Source: Spirosoma linguale DSM 74 (GTDB lineage: Bacteria > Bacteroidota > Bacteroidia > Cytophagales > Spirosomataceae). Taken from it: a stretch of DNA of 64,000 nucleotides. Position 1 is the first letter of the stretch; every line of letters begins with the position of its first letter. This document shows, piece after piece, positions 26,536 to 34,550 of the stretch. The notes below the pieces were generated by a model, which was given only the letters and a program-made list of their open reading frames with translations, was not told where the DNA came from and made no database searches. Where the stretch lies: positions 3,505,001 to 3,569,000 of the forward strand of contig CP001769.1 in the NCBI GenBank assembly GCA_000024525.1, in the 5' to 3' direction. Position numbers and translations under genes: made by a program.

Positions 26536-28395
26536 TTATAGAGGTCTGTTAGGCATATTTTCGTAGCCACCGGTAGCCAGCAATCCGGCCGGTACGCTGA
26601 GTTCGCCGGTTTGTGGGTCGATCAGCCCGTTGCGTTCGTCTTCAATGTTGGTAGCCTGCGTGTAGACATCCCCCGCGATGGAGCGTTTCCGCATCTCCTG
26701 CTTGAACAGGCGGATACGCTCGGTACGATCTTCGGCATCCTGCGGCCCGCCATAGTCGGCAAAGCCGAAGCCGCCCCATTCGCTCACGATCAGGGGAACC
26801 TGACGCCGGTAGAAGAACGGGTCGCCCACCACCAGCGGAAAGGCAGCGACTGCTTCCAGATCTCCGGCAACCAGCCGGTCGAGGAGAGATTGCCAATGGC
26901 CCAGGTCGGGCGTGTATAAGTGGGCCGTGAGCAAATCGGACTTAAGCCGTCCTTCGAACGAAATATGCTGCCAGCCGTCGTTGTCAACAACCAGAAACTG
27001 CGGGTAGGCCAGTTGCATGAAATGGTACATGTTCATAATGTACTCACGGGTTTCGGGATTAGTCGCAATATCCTGAGCCCCCCAGTCTTCATTGTACAAG
27101 CTCCAGATCACTACCGACGGGTGCGTCCCGATCAGCGCCAGCATCCGCATCAGCTCGGCCCGGTGATTCTGGCGGCTGCGGGTCGTTGAGCTGTGTGGGC
27201 TGGGCACTTCTACCCACAGCAACAGGCCCAGTTTATCGGCCAGGTTATAAATTCGGGGGTCGATACCGGCAATGTGTACCCGAACCAGATTGCAGCCTAA
27301 TTCTTTCATGGCCTGCATATGCCGCTTCATTTCTTCGTAAGTCGCCGTGCCGGGCTGATACAGAATCCCATCGAGATAAATGGGCTTATTGTTTAGATAC
27401 ACGTACCGGCCCCGGGCTTCTATTTTGCGAAGGCCAAACTGGGTTTCGATCTGGGCAGTGTGCCCTTCGGCATCAATCAACTGAGCCACGAGCCGGTAGC
27501 GAACCGGTGTTTCCGTCGACCAGAGTTCGGTACCCGGTACTTCCATCGACACCCGCTGCTGCTTCTGTCCGGCTTCGAGACGCAACGGAAAATCGGACGT
27601 TGCCAGCGGGGGGGCTGACTCAGGAGCCTTCCGTTCAAAAACCTGAAGCCGTAGAATATAATTGCCCGGATCATGGATACGAGTCGTGAACGTAAACCGA
27701 ACCAGGTGGTCCTCAATGGTACTGACCACCCCTACTCTGGAGCGCAAACGGTTTCGTTCAACAGTTTCCAGCCACACGGAACGCACCGCACCCGTATACG
27801 TCTGATACCAGATTCCTCCTCGTTTGTAGACGTGAGACTCCTGTTTTCCGCGTGGGGTTTCGGCATCCATAGTATCCGCGATACGTACCGTAAGGCGGTT
27901 TGAGGGCCGGAGGTATTCATCGGCCAGTTCATAGGAAAAGGATGTATACTCGCCATAATGCACCTCGTCTCCTTCGATGGTGCTTAGCGGGTGTCCGTTG
28001 AGCCACACCCGCGTTTCGTACCCGCAGGCACCAAACGTTAACTGAATGATGGAGCGGGAAAGCGGCTCGCTGCGTTCAGGAAGAGAAAACTCGCGCTCGT
28101 ACCAGGCAATTACTTTATCGTGCCATATTACCGGATCATTCTGGCCTTTGGCACGTGCCATGTGCGCTTCTATCGAGCCCGGCCACTGAGCCACCCCATC
28201 ATAGTCGTGGCCCAGGTACCATCTGTCGCGTAGGCCGGTGTCTTTAGGATCGAGGGCAAACTGCCACTCGCCATCGAGCAGCCAGTGGGTGTTGGGCCGT
28301 AATACGGCTCTGGGTAAGGGATTTATTGGGTCTTCAATAAGGGATGTTTCTTCTTTACTGGAGGCAAGGCCAAAGTTTGATTGAATGTCAGACAT
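26536..28395 (-). CDS. glycoside hydrolase family 2 (beta-glucuronidase/galactosidase-like)
   Basis: A 619-residue GH2 enzyme with the usual N-terminal sugar-binding jelly roll (GACGYETRVWLNG), an immunoglobulin-like middle domain and a C-terminal TIM barrel. The acid/base glutamate is in WSLYNEDWG (about E436) and the nucleophile in IVSEWGGFG (about E539). There is no signal peptide, so it probably acts in the cytoplasm on imported oligosaccharides. The specific sugar is not evident from sequence. It is divergent from the RND permease gene and is not in an obvious sugar-use cluster. Confidence 0.9.
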   Translation of the reverse strand: MSDIQSNFGLASSKEETSLIEDPINPLPRAVLRPNTHWLLDGEWQFALDPKDTGLRDRWYLGHDYDGVAQWPGSIEAHMARAKGQNDPVIWHDKVIAWYEREFSLPERSEPLSRSIIQLTFGACGYETRVWLNGHPLSTIEGDEVHYGEYTSFSYELADEYLRPSNRLTVRIADTMDAETPRGKQESHVYKRGGIWYQTYTGAVRSVWLETVERNRLRSRVGVVSTIEDHLVRFTFTTRIHDPGNYILRLQVFERKAPESAPPLATSDFPLRLEAGQKQQRVSMEVPGTELWSTETPVRYRLVAQLIDAEGHTAQIETQFGLRKIEARGRYVYLNNKPIYLDGILYQPGTATYEEMKRHMQAMKELGCNLVRVHIAGIDPRIYNLADKLGLLLWVEVPSPHSSTTRSRQNHRAELMRMLALIGTHPSVVIWSLYNEDWGAQDIATNPETREYIMNMYHFMQLAYPQFLVVDNDGWQHISFEGRLKSDLLTAHLYTPDLGHWQSLLDRLVAGDLEAVAAFPLVVGDPFFYRRQVPLIVSEWGGFGFADYGGPQDAEDRTERIRLFKQEMRKRSIAGDVYTQATNIEDERNGLIDPQTGELSVPAGLLATGGYENMPNRPL

Positions 28396-28565
28396 ACGTG
28401 TTGAGTCAATTAAGCGATGTAGAAAATGTAATTACCTACTAAACGCAGCAAACGCCTGACTAGCACAAAAATTTAGTCTTTATCCACGTCCAGAGGTCCC
28501 GCAGGGCAGGTAAGCCGCGGTTCTGGTGCACCCCAATGCACATCTGCTACTACAGGCAGGCACTA

Positions 28566-28604
28566 TTTAACTCTCTTTTAACAGCAGGTTAAGCTTAATT
28601 TAAG
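28566..28604 (+). promoter_or_regulatory. four 11-bp direct repeats (TTTAAC box array) before the RND permease gene
   Basis: TTTAAC (28566), TTTAAC (28577), GTTAAG (28588) and TTTAAG (28599) recur at exactly 11-bp steps, ending about 48 bp before the ATG. An array with the same spacing and a 15-bp identical start lies at 32044-32082 before the response-regulator gene. Direct repeats at one helical turn suit an OmpR/PhoB-type regulator. Confidence 0.6.
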
Positions 28605-28652
28605 TTCAGGCCGGGACATTTGTATGTAACCAAGTCGCACACCGAAACCGGT

Positions 28653-31600
28653 ATGAACAAATTCATTAAAAGCATACTTTCCTTCTCACTGAAGAACAAG
28701 TTTTTTATATTCTTTCTTACAGCACTGGCCGTTGTTGCCGGTATTATCAGCTATCAGAATACGCCCATAGAAGCCTTCCCGGATGTAACGAATACCCAGA
28801 TTACCCTGATCACCCAATGGCCCGGACGGTCGGCGGAAGAGGTCGAAAAGTTCGTTACCATACCGATTGAAATCGGGCTGAACTCCGTCCAGAAACGGAC
28901 CGATATACGCTCTACTTCCCTGTTTGGCCTGTCGGTCGTCAAAATCCTGTTCGACGACGGGGCCGACGATGCCTTTGCCCGCCAGCAGGTGAACAACCTG
29001 CTCAGTGGCATCGAATTACCCGAAGGTATTCGACCGGATGTACAGCCGCCTTATGGCCCCACGGGAGAGATTTTCCGGTATACCCTTCAGTCGCCTACCC
29101 GAACCGCCCGCGAACTGAAAACGATACAGGACTGGGTCATTGACCGTCAGCTAAAAAGTGTGCCGGGCGTAGCCGATGTCGTCAGCTTTGGCGGTGAGGT
29201 AAAGACCTACGAGATTTCGGTCGACCCACGCCGGTTGATGGACTATAACATCACACCCCTCCAGCTCTACCAGGCCGTGGCGAATGCCAACGTGAACGTG
29301 GGGGGCGACGTCATCGAAAAAAATTCGGAAGCCTATGTAGTACGGGGTATTGGTCTGTTGAAAAACCAGCAGGATATCCAGAATATCATCGTAAAGAATA
29401 TTAAGGGAACGCCCATTACGGTTCAGAATGTGGCGCAGGTCTCGGAGTCGGCCCTGCCCCGGCTCGGACAAGCCGGTCGCGACAAAAAAGATGATGAAGT
29501 AGAGTGTATCATTATTATGCGCAAGGGCGAAAACCCAAGCGAGGTCATTGAGCGGGTAAAGGCTAAAATCAATGAGCTAAACAATAGCATTCTGCCCAAC
29601 GATGTGCAGATCAACACGTTTTACAACCGCGAAACGCTCATCAACTTCGCTACCCACACGGTAACGCATAACTTAATTGAAGGCATAATTTTCGTAACGG
29701 TCATCGTGTTTCTGTTCATGGCCGACTGGCGCACCACGGTCACGGTGTCTATCGTGATTCCTCTGGCGTTATTGTTTGCCTTCATCTGCTTACGGCTAAA
29801 GGGCATGTCGGCCAACTTGCTGTCGATGGGTGCCATTGATTTCGGTATCATCGTCGACGGTGCGGTGGTGATGGTAGAGGGTATTTTCGTTACGCTCGAC
29901 GAACTGGCCCATCAGCAGGGCATGGCTAAGTTCAACCGCCTGGCCAAGTTGGGTATTCTCCGCCGAACCGGAACAGAAATGGGCAAGGCTATTTTCTTTT
30001 CGAAGGCTATTATCATCACCTGTCTGATCCCGATTTTCTCCTTTCAGAAAGTAGAAGGAAAAATGTTCTCCCCACTAGCCTGGACACTTGGTTTTGCGCT
30101 GTTGGGCGCGCTTATTTTCACCCTGACACTGGTGCCTGTTCTGGCCAGTATTCTGCTGAAAAAGAACGTTCGGGAGAAACACAACCCGTTTGTCAACTTC
30201 GTCACCAAGTACTCGACCCGGCTCTTCGGTTTTACGTTTGCGCATAAGAGAACAAGCATACTGTTTACGGGTTTGCTTGTGCTGGTTGGTTTGTCGGGTT
30301 TCACCCTGCTCGGCACGGAGTTTTTACCCGAATTAAATGAGGGCTCCATTTATGTGAGGGCCACCATGCCGATGAGCATTTCGCTCCCCGAATCAGTGAA
30401 GCAAAGTGTGCAGATGCGCCACATTTTCGAGCAGTTTCCGGAAGTAAAAGGTGTTATATCGCAAACGGGACGACCGAACGACGGTACCGATCCAACGGGT
30501 TTTTACAACATCGAGTTTCTGGTCGATATTTATCCGCAGGATGACTGGAAAAGCGGATTAACCAAGGAAGAACTAGTCGAGAAGATGCAGGAAAAACTCA
30601 GCGTTTTTCCGGGTGTAAATTTTGGGTTTTCGCAGCCCATCATGGATAACGTAGAGGAAGCTGTTTCGGGCGTGAAAGGCTCCATAGCCGTCAAGATTTA
30701 CGGCCCCGATCAAAACATACTGGAAGCCAAAGCGGGCGAAATCAGGAATCAGCTGGCCACCGTTCAGGGTATAGAAGACCTGGGAGTGATTCGCACCACG
30801 GGCCAGCCCGAAATGCGGATCGAACTGGACGAACATAAACTGGCGTTATACGGCATTAATAAAGCGGATGCCGAAGCGGTCATTGAAATGGCCATTGGCG
30901 GTAAAGCAGCTACGCAGATTTACGAAGGTGAGCGAAAATTCGACCTGCGCATCCGGTACGACCGGCCTTTCCGGTCCAGCGAGCAGCAAATTAGCCAGCT
31001 AATGGTTCCTACTGAAAACGGCAGTATGATTCCCATCAAGGAGATCGCCAATGTATACACCCAAACGGGACCGGTGTTGATTTTTCGGGAAGGGGGCCAG
31101 CGCTACGGGGCTGTGAAGTTTTCGGTTCGGGGTCGCGACATGGGTAGCGCAGTGGCCGAGGCTCAACAAAAAGTACAGGCCAATGTAAAATTACCGGCGG
31201 GCTACACCGCTAAATGGGCGGGTGATTTTGAGAACCAGCAACGGGCCACTGCCCGCCTGGCGCAGGTTGTTCCCATCAGTTTGCTGGCGATCTTCTTTAT
31301 TTTATTTATTCTTTTCGGTAATGTAAAAGACGCTGGGCTTGTGTTATTCAATGTGCCTTTTGCCATTATTGGCGGTATTGCTGCCTTACTGCTAACGCAT
31401 GTCAATTTTAGCATTTCTGCCGGCATTGGTTTTATTGCCCTCTTTGGCATTTGCATTCAGAATGGCGTCATTTTAATATCTGTTTTCAAGAAGAATTTAC
31501 GAAACGGGCTTCCCCTGAATGACGCCATTCGGGAGGGTGTTGTTTCCCGTATACGCCCGGTCGTCATGACCGCCATGATGGCTGGCATTGGTCTGATCCC

Positions 31601-31751
31601 GGCGGCTATTTCGCACGGAATTGGCTCTGAAACGGCGAAACCACTGGCTATTGTTGTCATTGGTGGTCTTATTACGGCAACTTTGTTAACCCTGTTTATA
31701 TTTCCCCTTATTTTCTATGCTTTTTATAGGCAAAAGTTTAGGGATATTTAA
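28653..31751 (+). CDS. heavy-metal efflux RND permease (CzcA/CusA family), no adjacent partner genes
   Basis: About 1032 residues of a proton-driven RND pump spanning the inner membrane 12 times with two large periplasmic loops. The opening LKNKFFIFFLTALAVVAGII, NTPIEAFPDVTN, and the transmembrane-4 segment FGIIVDGAVVMVEGIF identify the heavy-metal (HME) subfamily. The second half contains FALFGICIQNG and IRPVVMTAMMAGIGLIPAA. No membrane-fusion or outer-membrane factor gene is adjacent. Start is ATG at 28653; TTG at 28620 is a poor alternative. Probable metal: Cu, Ag, Zn, Co or Ni, not resolvable. Confidence 0.92.
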   Translation: MNKFIKSILSFSLKNKFFIFFLTALAVVAGIISYQNTPIEAFPDVTNTQITLITQWPGRSAEEVEKFVTIPIEIGLNSVQKRTDIRSTSLFGLSVVKILFDDGADDAFARQQVNNLLSGIELPEGIRPDVQPPYGPTGEIFRYTLQSPTRTARELKTIQDWVIDRQLKSVPGVADVVSFGGEVKTYEISVDPRRLMDYNITPLQLYQAVANANVNVGGDVIEKNSEAYVVRGIGLLKNQQDIQNIIVKNIKGTPITVQNVAQVSESALPRLGQAGRDKKDDEVECIIIMRKGENPSEVIERVKAKINELNNSILPNDVQINTFYNRETLINFATHTVTHNLIEGIIFVTVIVFLFMADWRTTVTVSIVIPLALLFAFICLRLKGMSANLLSMGAIDFGIIVDGAVVMVEGIFVTLDELAHQQGMAKFNRLAKLGILRRTGTEMGKAIFFSKAIIITCLIPIFSFQKVEGKMFSPLAWTLGFALLGALIFTLTLVPVLASILLKKNVREKHNPFVNFVTKYSTRLFGFTFAHKRTSILFTGLLVLVGLSGFTLLGTEFLPELNEGSIYVRATMPMSISLPESVKQSVQMRHIFEQFPEVKGVISQTGRPNDGTDPTGFYNIEFLVDIYPQDDWKSGLTKEELVEKMQEKLSVFPGVNFGFSQPIMDNVEEAVSGVKGSIAVKIYGPDQNILEAKAGEIRNQLATVQGIEDLGVIRTTGQPEMRIELDEHKLALYGINKADAEAVIEMAIGGKAATQIYEGERKFDLRIRYDRPFRSSEQQISQLMVPTENGSMIPIKEIANVYTQTGPVLIFREGGQRYGAVKFSVRGRDMGSAVAEAQQKVQANVKLPAGYTAKWAGDFENQQRATARLAQVVPISLLAIFFILFILFGNVKDAGLVLFNVPFAIIGGIAALLLTHVNFSISAGIGFIALFGICIQNGVILISVFKKNLRNGLPLNDAIREGVVSRIRPVVMTAMMAGIGLIPAAISHGIGSETAKPLAIVVIGGLITATLLTLFIFPLIFYAFYRQKFRDI

Positions 31752-31900
31752 ATCACAGCTCTTTTTTTTGCGGAGCAAATAATTTTAACCTTGTTTTCAC
31801 GTTTATTTAACAGGATATTGCAAAATTTGCATTGTCATACAACGATAGAAAAATAATAGTTTTTTATCGTGTAAAAAGAAATTGCTTACTTTAGCATAAC

Positions 31901-32015
31901 AATCCTTTACAAAGGGAAGGTTGAACATCAAGATTTAATGGCCGCTCGGTCGTTAATCTTGAAATGGTGTGGATAGAAGCGGAAAGCCGCCCCGAATTTC
32001 GGAGCGGCTTTTTTG
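31901..32015 (+). ncRNA. candidate small RNA with two hairpins and terminator
   Basis: A promoter-like TACTTTAG (one mismatch to TAnnTTTG) lies at 31887-31894. Downstream are a hairpin 31928-31963 (TCAAGATT pairs with AATCTTGA, plus GGCC/GGTC pairing) and then a GC-rich hairpin 31983-32012 (AAGCCGC/GCGGCTT) followed by six T residues. There is no good open reading frame. I do not recognise an RNA family. It could instead be part of the permease-gene 3' untranslated region. Confidence 0.4.
31983..32015 (+). terminator. strong rho-independent terminator
   Basis: AAGCCGC pairs with GCGGCTT around an inner CCGAA/TTCGG stem with one mismatch, followed by six T residues. It ends the candidate RNA or readthrough from the RND permease gene and precedes the regulator promoter region. 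Confidence 0.85.
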
Positions 32016-32043
32016 TATTCGGAGCGCTCATCGCCCAGTTTAA

Positions 32044-32082
32044 TTTAACTCTCTTTTAATTCTGTTTTCAACTCCTTTTAAG
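32044..32082 (+). promoter_or_regulatory. four 11-bp direct repeats before the response-regulator gene
   Basis: TTTAAC (32044), TTTAAT (32055), TTTCAA (32066) and TTTAAG (32077) recur at exactly 11-bp steps. The first 15 bases, TTTAACTCTCTTTTA, are identical to the array before the RND permease gene (28566). Probable autoregulatory site for the downstream regulator. The array ends 142 bp before its ATG. Confidence 0.6.
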
Positions 32083-32224
32083 ACCAACCAACGAGTTTTG
32101 GGGGCTCATGGGAGTAAAGCATTCGCCGGCGTTAATATGGCTATTTTTGCCAGGCTGTGTCTCATTAACTAAATAATTTATTCTGCCGTTTTTAAATCAG
32201 CCAATAGCTATGTATGTTGCCGAT

Positions 32225-32902
32225 ATGAAGATTCTGGTAGTAGAAGACGAGCCTAAACTTGCTTCATTTGTTAAGAAAGGGCTGGAAGAGCAATCTTGCG
32301 AAGTGGATGTAGCCTATGACGGCCAGGTTGGGCGAAATATGGCGCTTAATAACCTATACGACGTTATCGTGCTGGATATTAATCTGCCCAAGATGAACGG
32401 CTTCGATGTTGTTCAGTCAATCCGGCAGGAGAAAAACCGCACACCCGTTCTGATGCTCACGGCAATGGGCTCTGTAGATGATAAGCTCACCGGTTTCGAA
32501 GCCGGCGCCGACGACTATCTGGTAAAACCCTTTGAGTTCCGGGAGTTGATGGCACGGCTGCGGGCATTGACAAAGCGCAGTAGTGATGCCGGCATGCAGA
32601 CCAATGTACTGAAGGTGGCAGACCTCGAACTGGATCTGAATGAAAAAGTAGCCCGTCGGGGTGACAAACGGATCGAACTGACGGCCAAAGAATTTGGCTT
32701 GCTCGACTATCTCATGCGTAACCGGGGCCGGGTGGTCTCGCGCGTTGACATTGCCGAAAAAGTCTGGGATATTCACTTCGACACCGGTACGAACGTAATT
32801 GATGTGTACGTCAATTTCCTTCGAAAGAAAATCGATAAAGATTTCCCCACGAAGCTTATTCATACAGTTATTGGTATGGGATATATGCTGAAGGAAGACT
32901 AA
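32225..32902 (+). CDS. OmpR-family response regulator, first two-component system
   Basis: A 225-residue regulator with receiver (1-120) and winged-helix trans_reg_C domain (about 130-225). Acidic pocket VVEDEP, phosphorylation site VIVLDINLPKMNGF and conserved VKPFEF are present. The DNA-binding part has RVVSRVDIAEKVWDIHFDTG and ends HTVIGMGYMLKE. It resembles CusR-type metal regulators. Start taken as ATG at 32225 (MKILVVEDEP); an ATG at 32210 adds five residues. It is followed by a histidine kinase gene after a hairpin repeat. The RND permease gene upstream shares its repeat array and is the likely target. Confidence 0.94.
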   Translation: MKILVVEDEPKLASFVKKGLEEQSCEVDVAYDGQVGRNMALNNLYDVIVLDINLPKMNGFDVVQSIRQEKNRTPVLMLTAMGSVDDKLTGFEAGADDYLVKPFEFRELMARLRALTKRSSDAGMQTNVLKVADLELDLNEKVARRGDKRIELTAKEFGLLDYLMRNRGRVVSRVDIAEKVWDIHFDTGTNVIDVYVNFLRKKIDKDFPTKLIHTVIGMGYMLKED

Positions 32903-32905
32903 CTA

Positions 32906-33003
32906 GTAGTATTAGGAGCGAGGAGTGAGTAATAGAAGTGGCTGGTGCAGGACAACACATGCGTCAACCACTCCTACTACTCACTCCTCGCTCCTAATAC
33001 TAC
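32906..33003. repeat. intercistronic hairpin between regulator and kinase genes, related to the trpS one
   Basis: Arms 32906-32944 and 32965-33003 are inverted copies with three mismatches in 39 bp, loop 20 nt. The 18-mer GTATTAGGAGCGAGGAGT is shared with the hairpin before trpS. It fills the 119-bp gap between the two-component genes and ends 18 bp before the kinase ATG. It could lower kinase translation relative to the regulator. Confidence 0.88.
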
Positions 33004-33021
33004 CTTCTCACTCCTGAAAAA

Positions 33022-34428
33022 ATGAATATCCGTACCCGACTGACCCTTCTGTTTGTGCTGCTGGTCGCTTCGATTGTGCTGCTCTTCACAGTTTCGGTTT
33101 ACTATCTTTATGACCAGTTCAGGGAGCAGGAGTTTCAACAACGTCTTCAGGAAAAAGCGTTTACCACCATACGGCTTCGCGAAGATGTGGGTGAAGTGCC
33201 GCAGGCCGATTTGCCGGTTATTACCAACGAACAGGTAACGGTTTACAACAAGCGGGGAGTCGTTCTTTTCAACCAGGGAAACCAGCGGCCCCGCTTCCCG
33301 GTAACACCCGATTTCCTGCGTAAAATAACCCTTCGGCAACCTCAATACATTCGAATTGGCGATCTGGAAGCCGTTGGTGTCCTTCACCTCAATTCACGGG
33401 GCGAAGTGTTATTGATTGTTGCCTCGGGTAATGACCGGTACGGCTTAACCAAACTCGACCGGCTGCGGGAAATTTTATTTTCGGGCTGGCTGCTGAGCTT
33501 GATCATTGTTGGTATTTCCGGGTACTTATTTGCTACGGATGCGCTCAGGCCCGTAGCTGAATTGATTACGCAGGTCAATGCCATCTCGGCTACCAACATT
33601 CACCAGCGATTGAGTGTGGGGCGCCAGCGCGACGAACTGGCCGATCTGGCCCGCACCTTCAACGATCTGCTTACGCGGCTCGAAGAAGCGTTTGTTTTGC
33701 AGAAGAGCTTCGTTTCACACGCGTCGCATGAGTTACGGACGCCACTAACCGTTATGATGGGTCAGATTGAAGTGACCCGTCTACAGGCGCGTACAACCGA
33801 AGAATATGAAGTGGCGTTTGACGCCCTGCTCGACGAAGTGAAAAGTATGATCCGGCTGGTGAACGGCCTGCTTGAGCTAGCCAGGGCTAATTCTGACATC
33901 GTCACGCTTAATTACCAACCCGTCCGTATCGATGAGTTATTGTGGCAGGCTCAAAGCCTGATTGTCAGCAAAAAGCCCGACTATGAGATCGACATTGACT
34001 TTGACAATCTGCCCGTTCAGGAAGAAGACCTGGTCATTATAGGCGAAGAGTCGCTCCTGCAAACAGCGTTCCAGAACCTAATGGAAAACGGCTGTAAGTA
34101 CTCGCCGGACAATCGGATGTCGGTTCGGATTCTGTTCATGCCGGGAAAGATCAAACTCACCTTCAGCGATCATGGATATGGCATTTCCCAAAGCGACATT
34201 GCCCATATTTTTGAGCCCTTTTACCGGTCAGAATCAACCATGACCATCACGGGTCATGGCATTGGTCTCGCGCTGACCCAACGCATCATCGAGTTGCACC
34301 ACGGTTCTATCGAGGTAGAATCGACCTTAGGGGAAGGCACTTCGTTTCGCATCACCCTGCCAACCTCCAGCCCTTTAAAAAAACAGGTTCTCCTGACTGG
34401 AGAACCTATGAGTTCCAATTCGCAATGA
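33022..34428 (+). CDS. sensor histidine kinase, first two-component system
   Basis: A 468-residue inner-membrane kinase. Transmembrane segments lie at about residues 7-29 and 151-171, flanking a periplasmic sensor domain of about 120 residues. A HAMP linker follows (DALRPVAELITQVNAI), then HisKA with SHASHELRTPLTV and the HATPase domain (QNLMENGCKYSPDN, GHGIGLALTQRII). This is the CusS/BaeS architecture. Its signal is not evident. It is encoded after the OmpR-type regulator in the same direction, and probably phosphorylates it. Confidence 0.94.
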   Translation: MNIRTRLTLLFVLLVASIVLLFTVSVYYLYDQFREQEFQQRLQEKAFTTIRLREDVGEVPQADLPVITNEQVTVYNKRGVVLFNQGNQRPRFPVTPDFLRKITLRQPQYIRIGDLEAVGVLHLNSRGEVLLIVASGNDRYGLTKLDRLREILFSGWLLSLIIVGISGYLFATDALRPVAELITQVNAISATNIHQRLSVGRQRDELADLARTFNDLLTRLEEAFVLQKSFVSHASHELRTPLTVMMGQIEVTRLQARTTEEYEVAFDALLDEVKSMIRLVNGLLELARANSDIVTLNYQPVRIDELLWQAQSLIVSKKPDYEIDIDFDNLPVQEEDLVIIGEESLLQTAFQNLMENGCKYSPDNRMSVRILFMPGKIKLTFSDHGYGISQSDIAHIFEPFYRSESTMTITGHGIGLALTQRIIELHHGSIEVESTLGEGTSFRITLPTSSPLKKQVLLTGEPMSSNSQ

Positions 34429-34550
34429 TTTGAAGGAGCTAACCTGCCTGTTGTAGCTTCGATGGCGGGTTTCGGAGCCAGTTCACCGTTCTATCCAATT
34501 GGGTACGTTGACGGGGAACAGTAAGCTCGACATCCTGAGCCAGCCCTAAC

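Larger units (their letters stand above)
31752..32224. other. long intergenic region between RND permease and response-regulator genes
   Basis: No protein gene was found in these 473 bp. The left part is AT-rich. It then holds a small transcription-unit-like stretch with two hairpins (31901-32015) and a four-box repeat array at 32044-32082, described separately. Confidence 0.7.
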
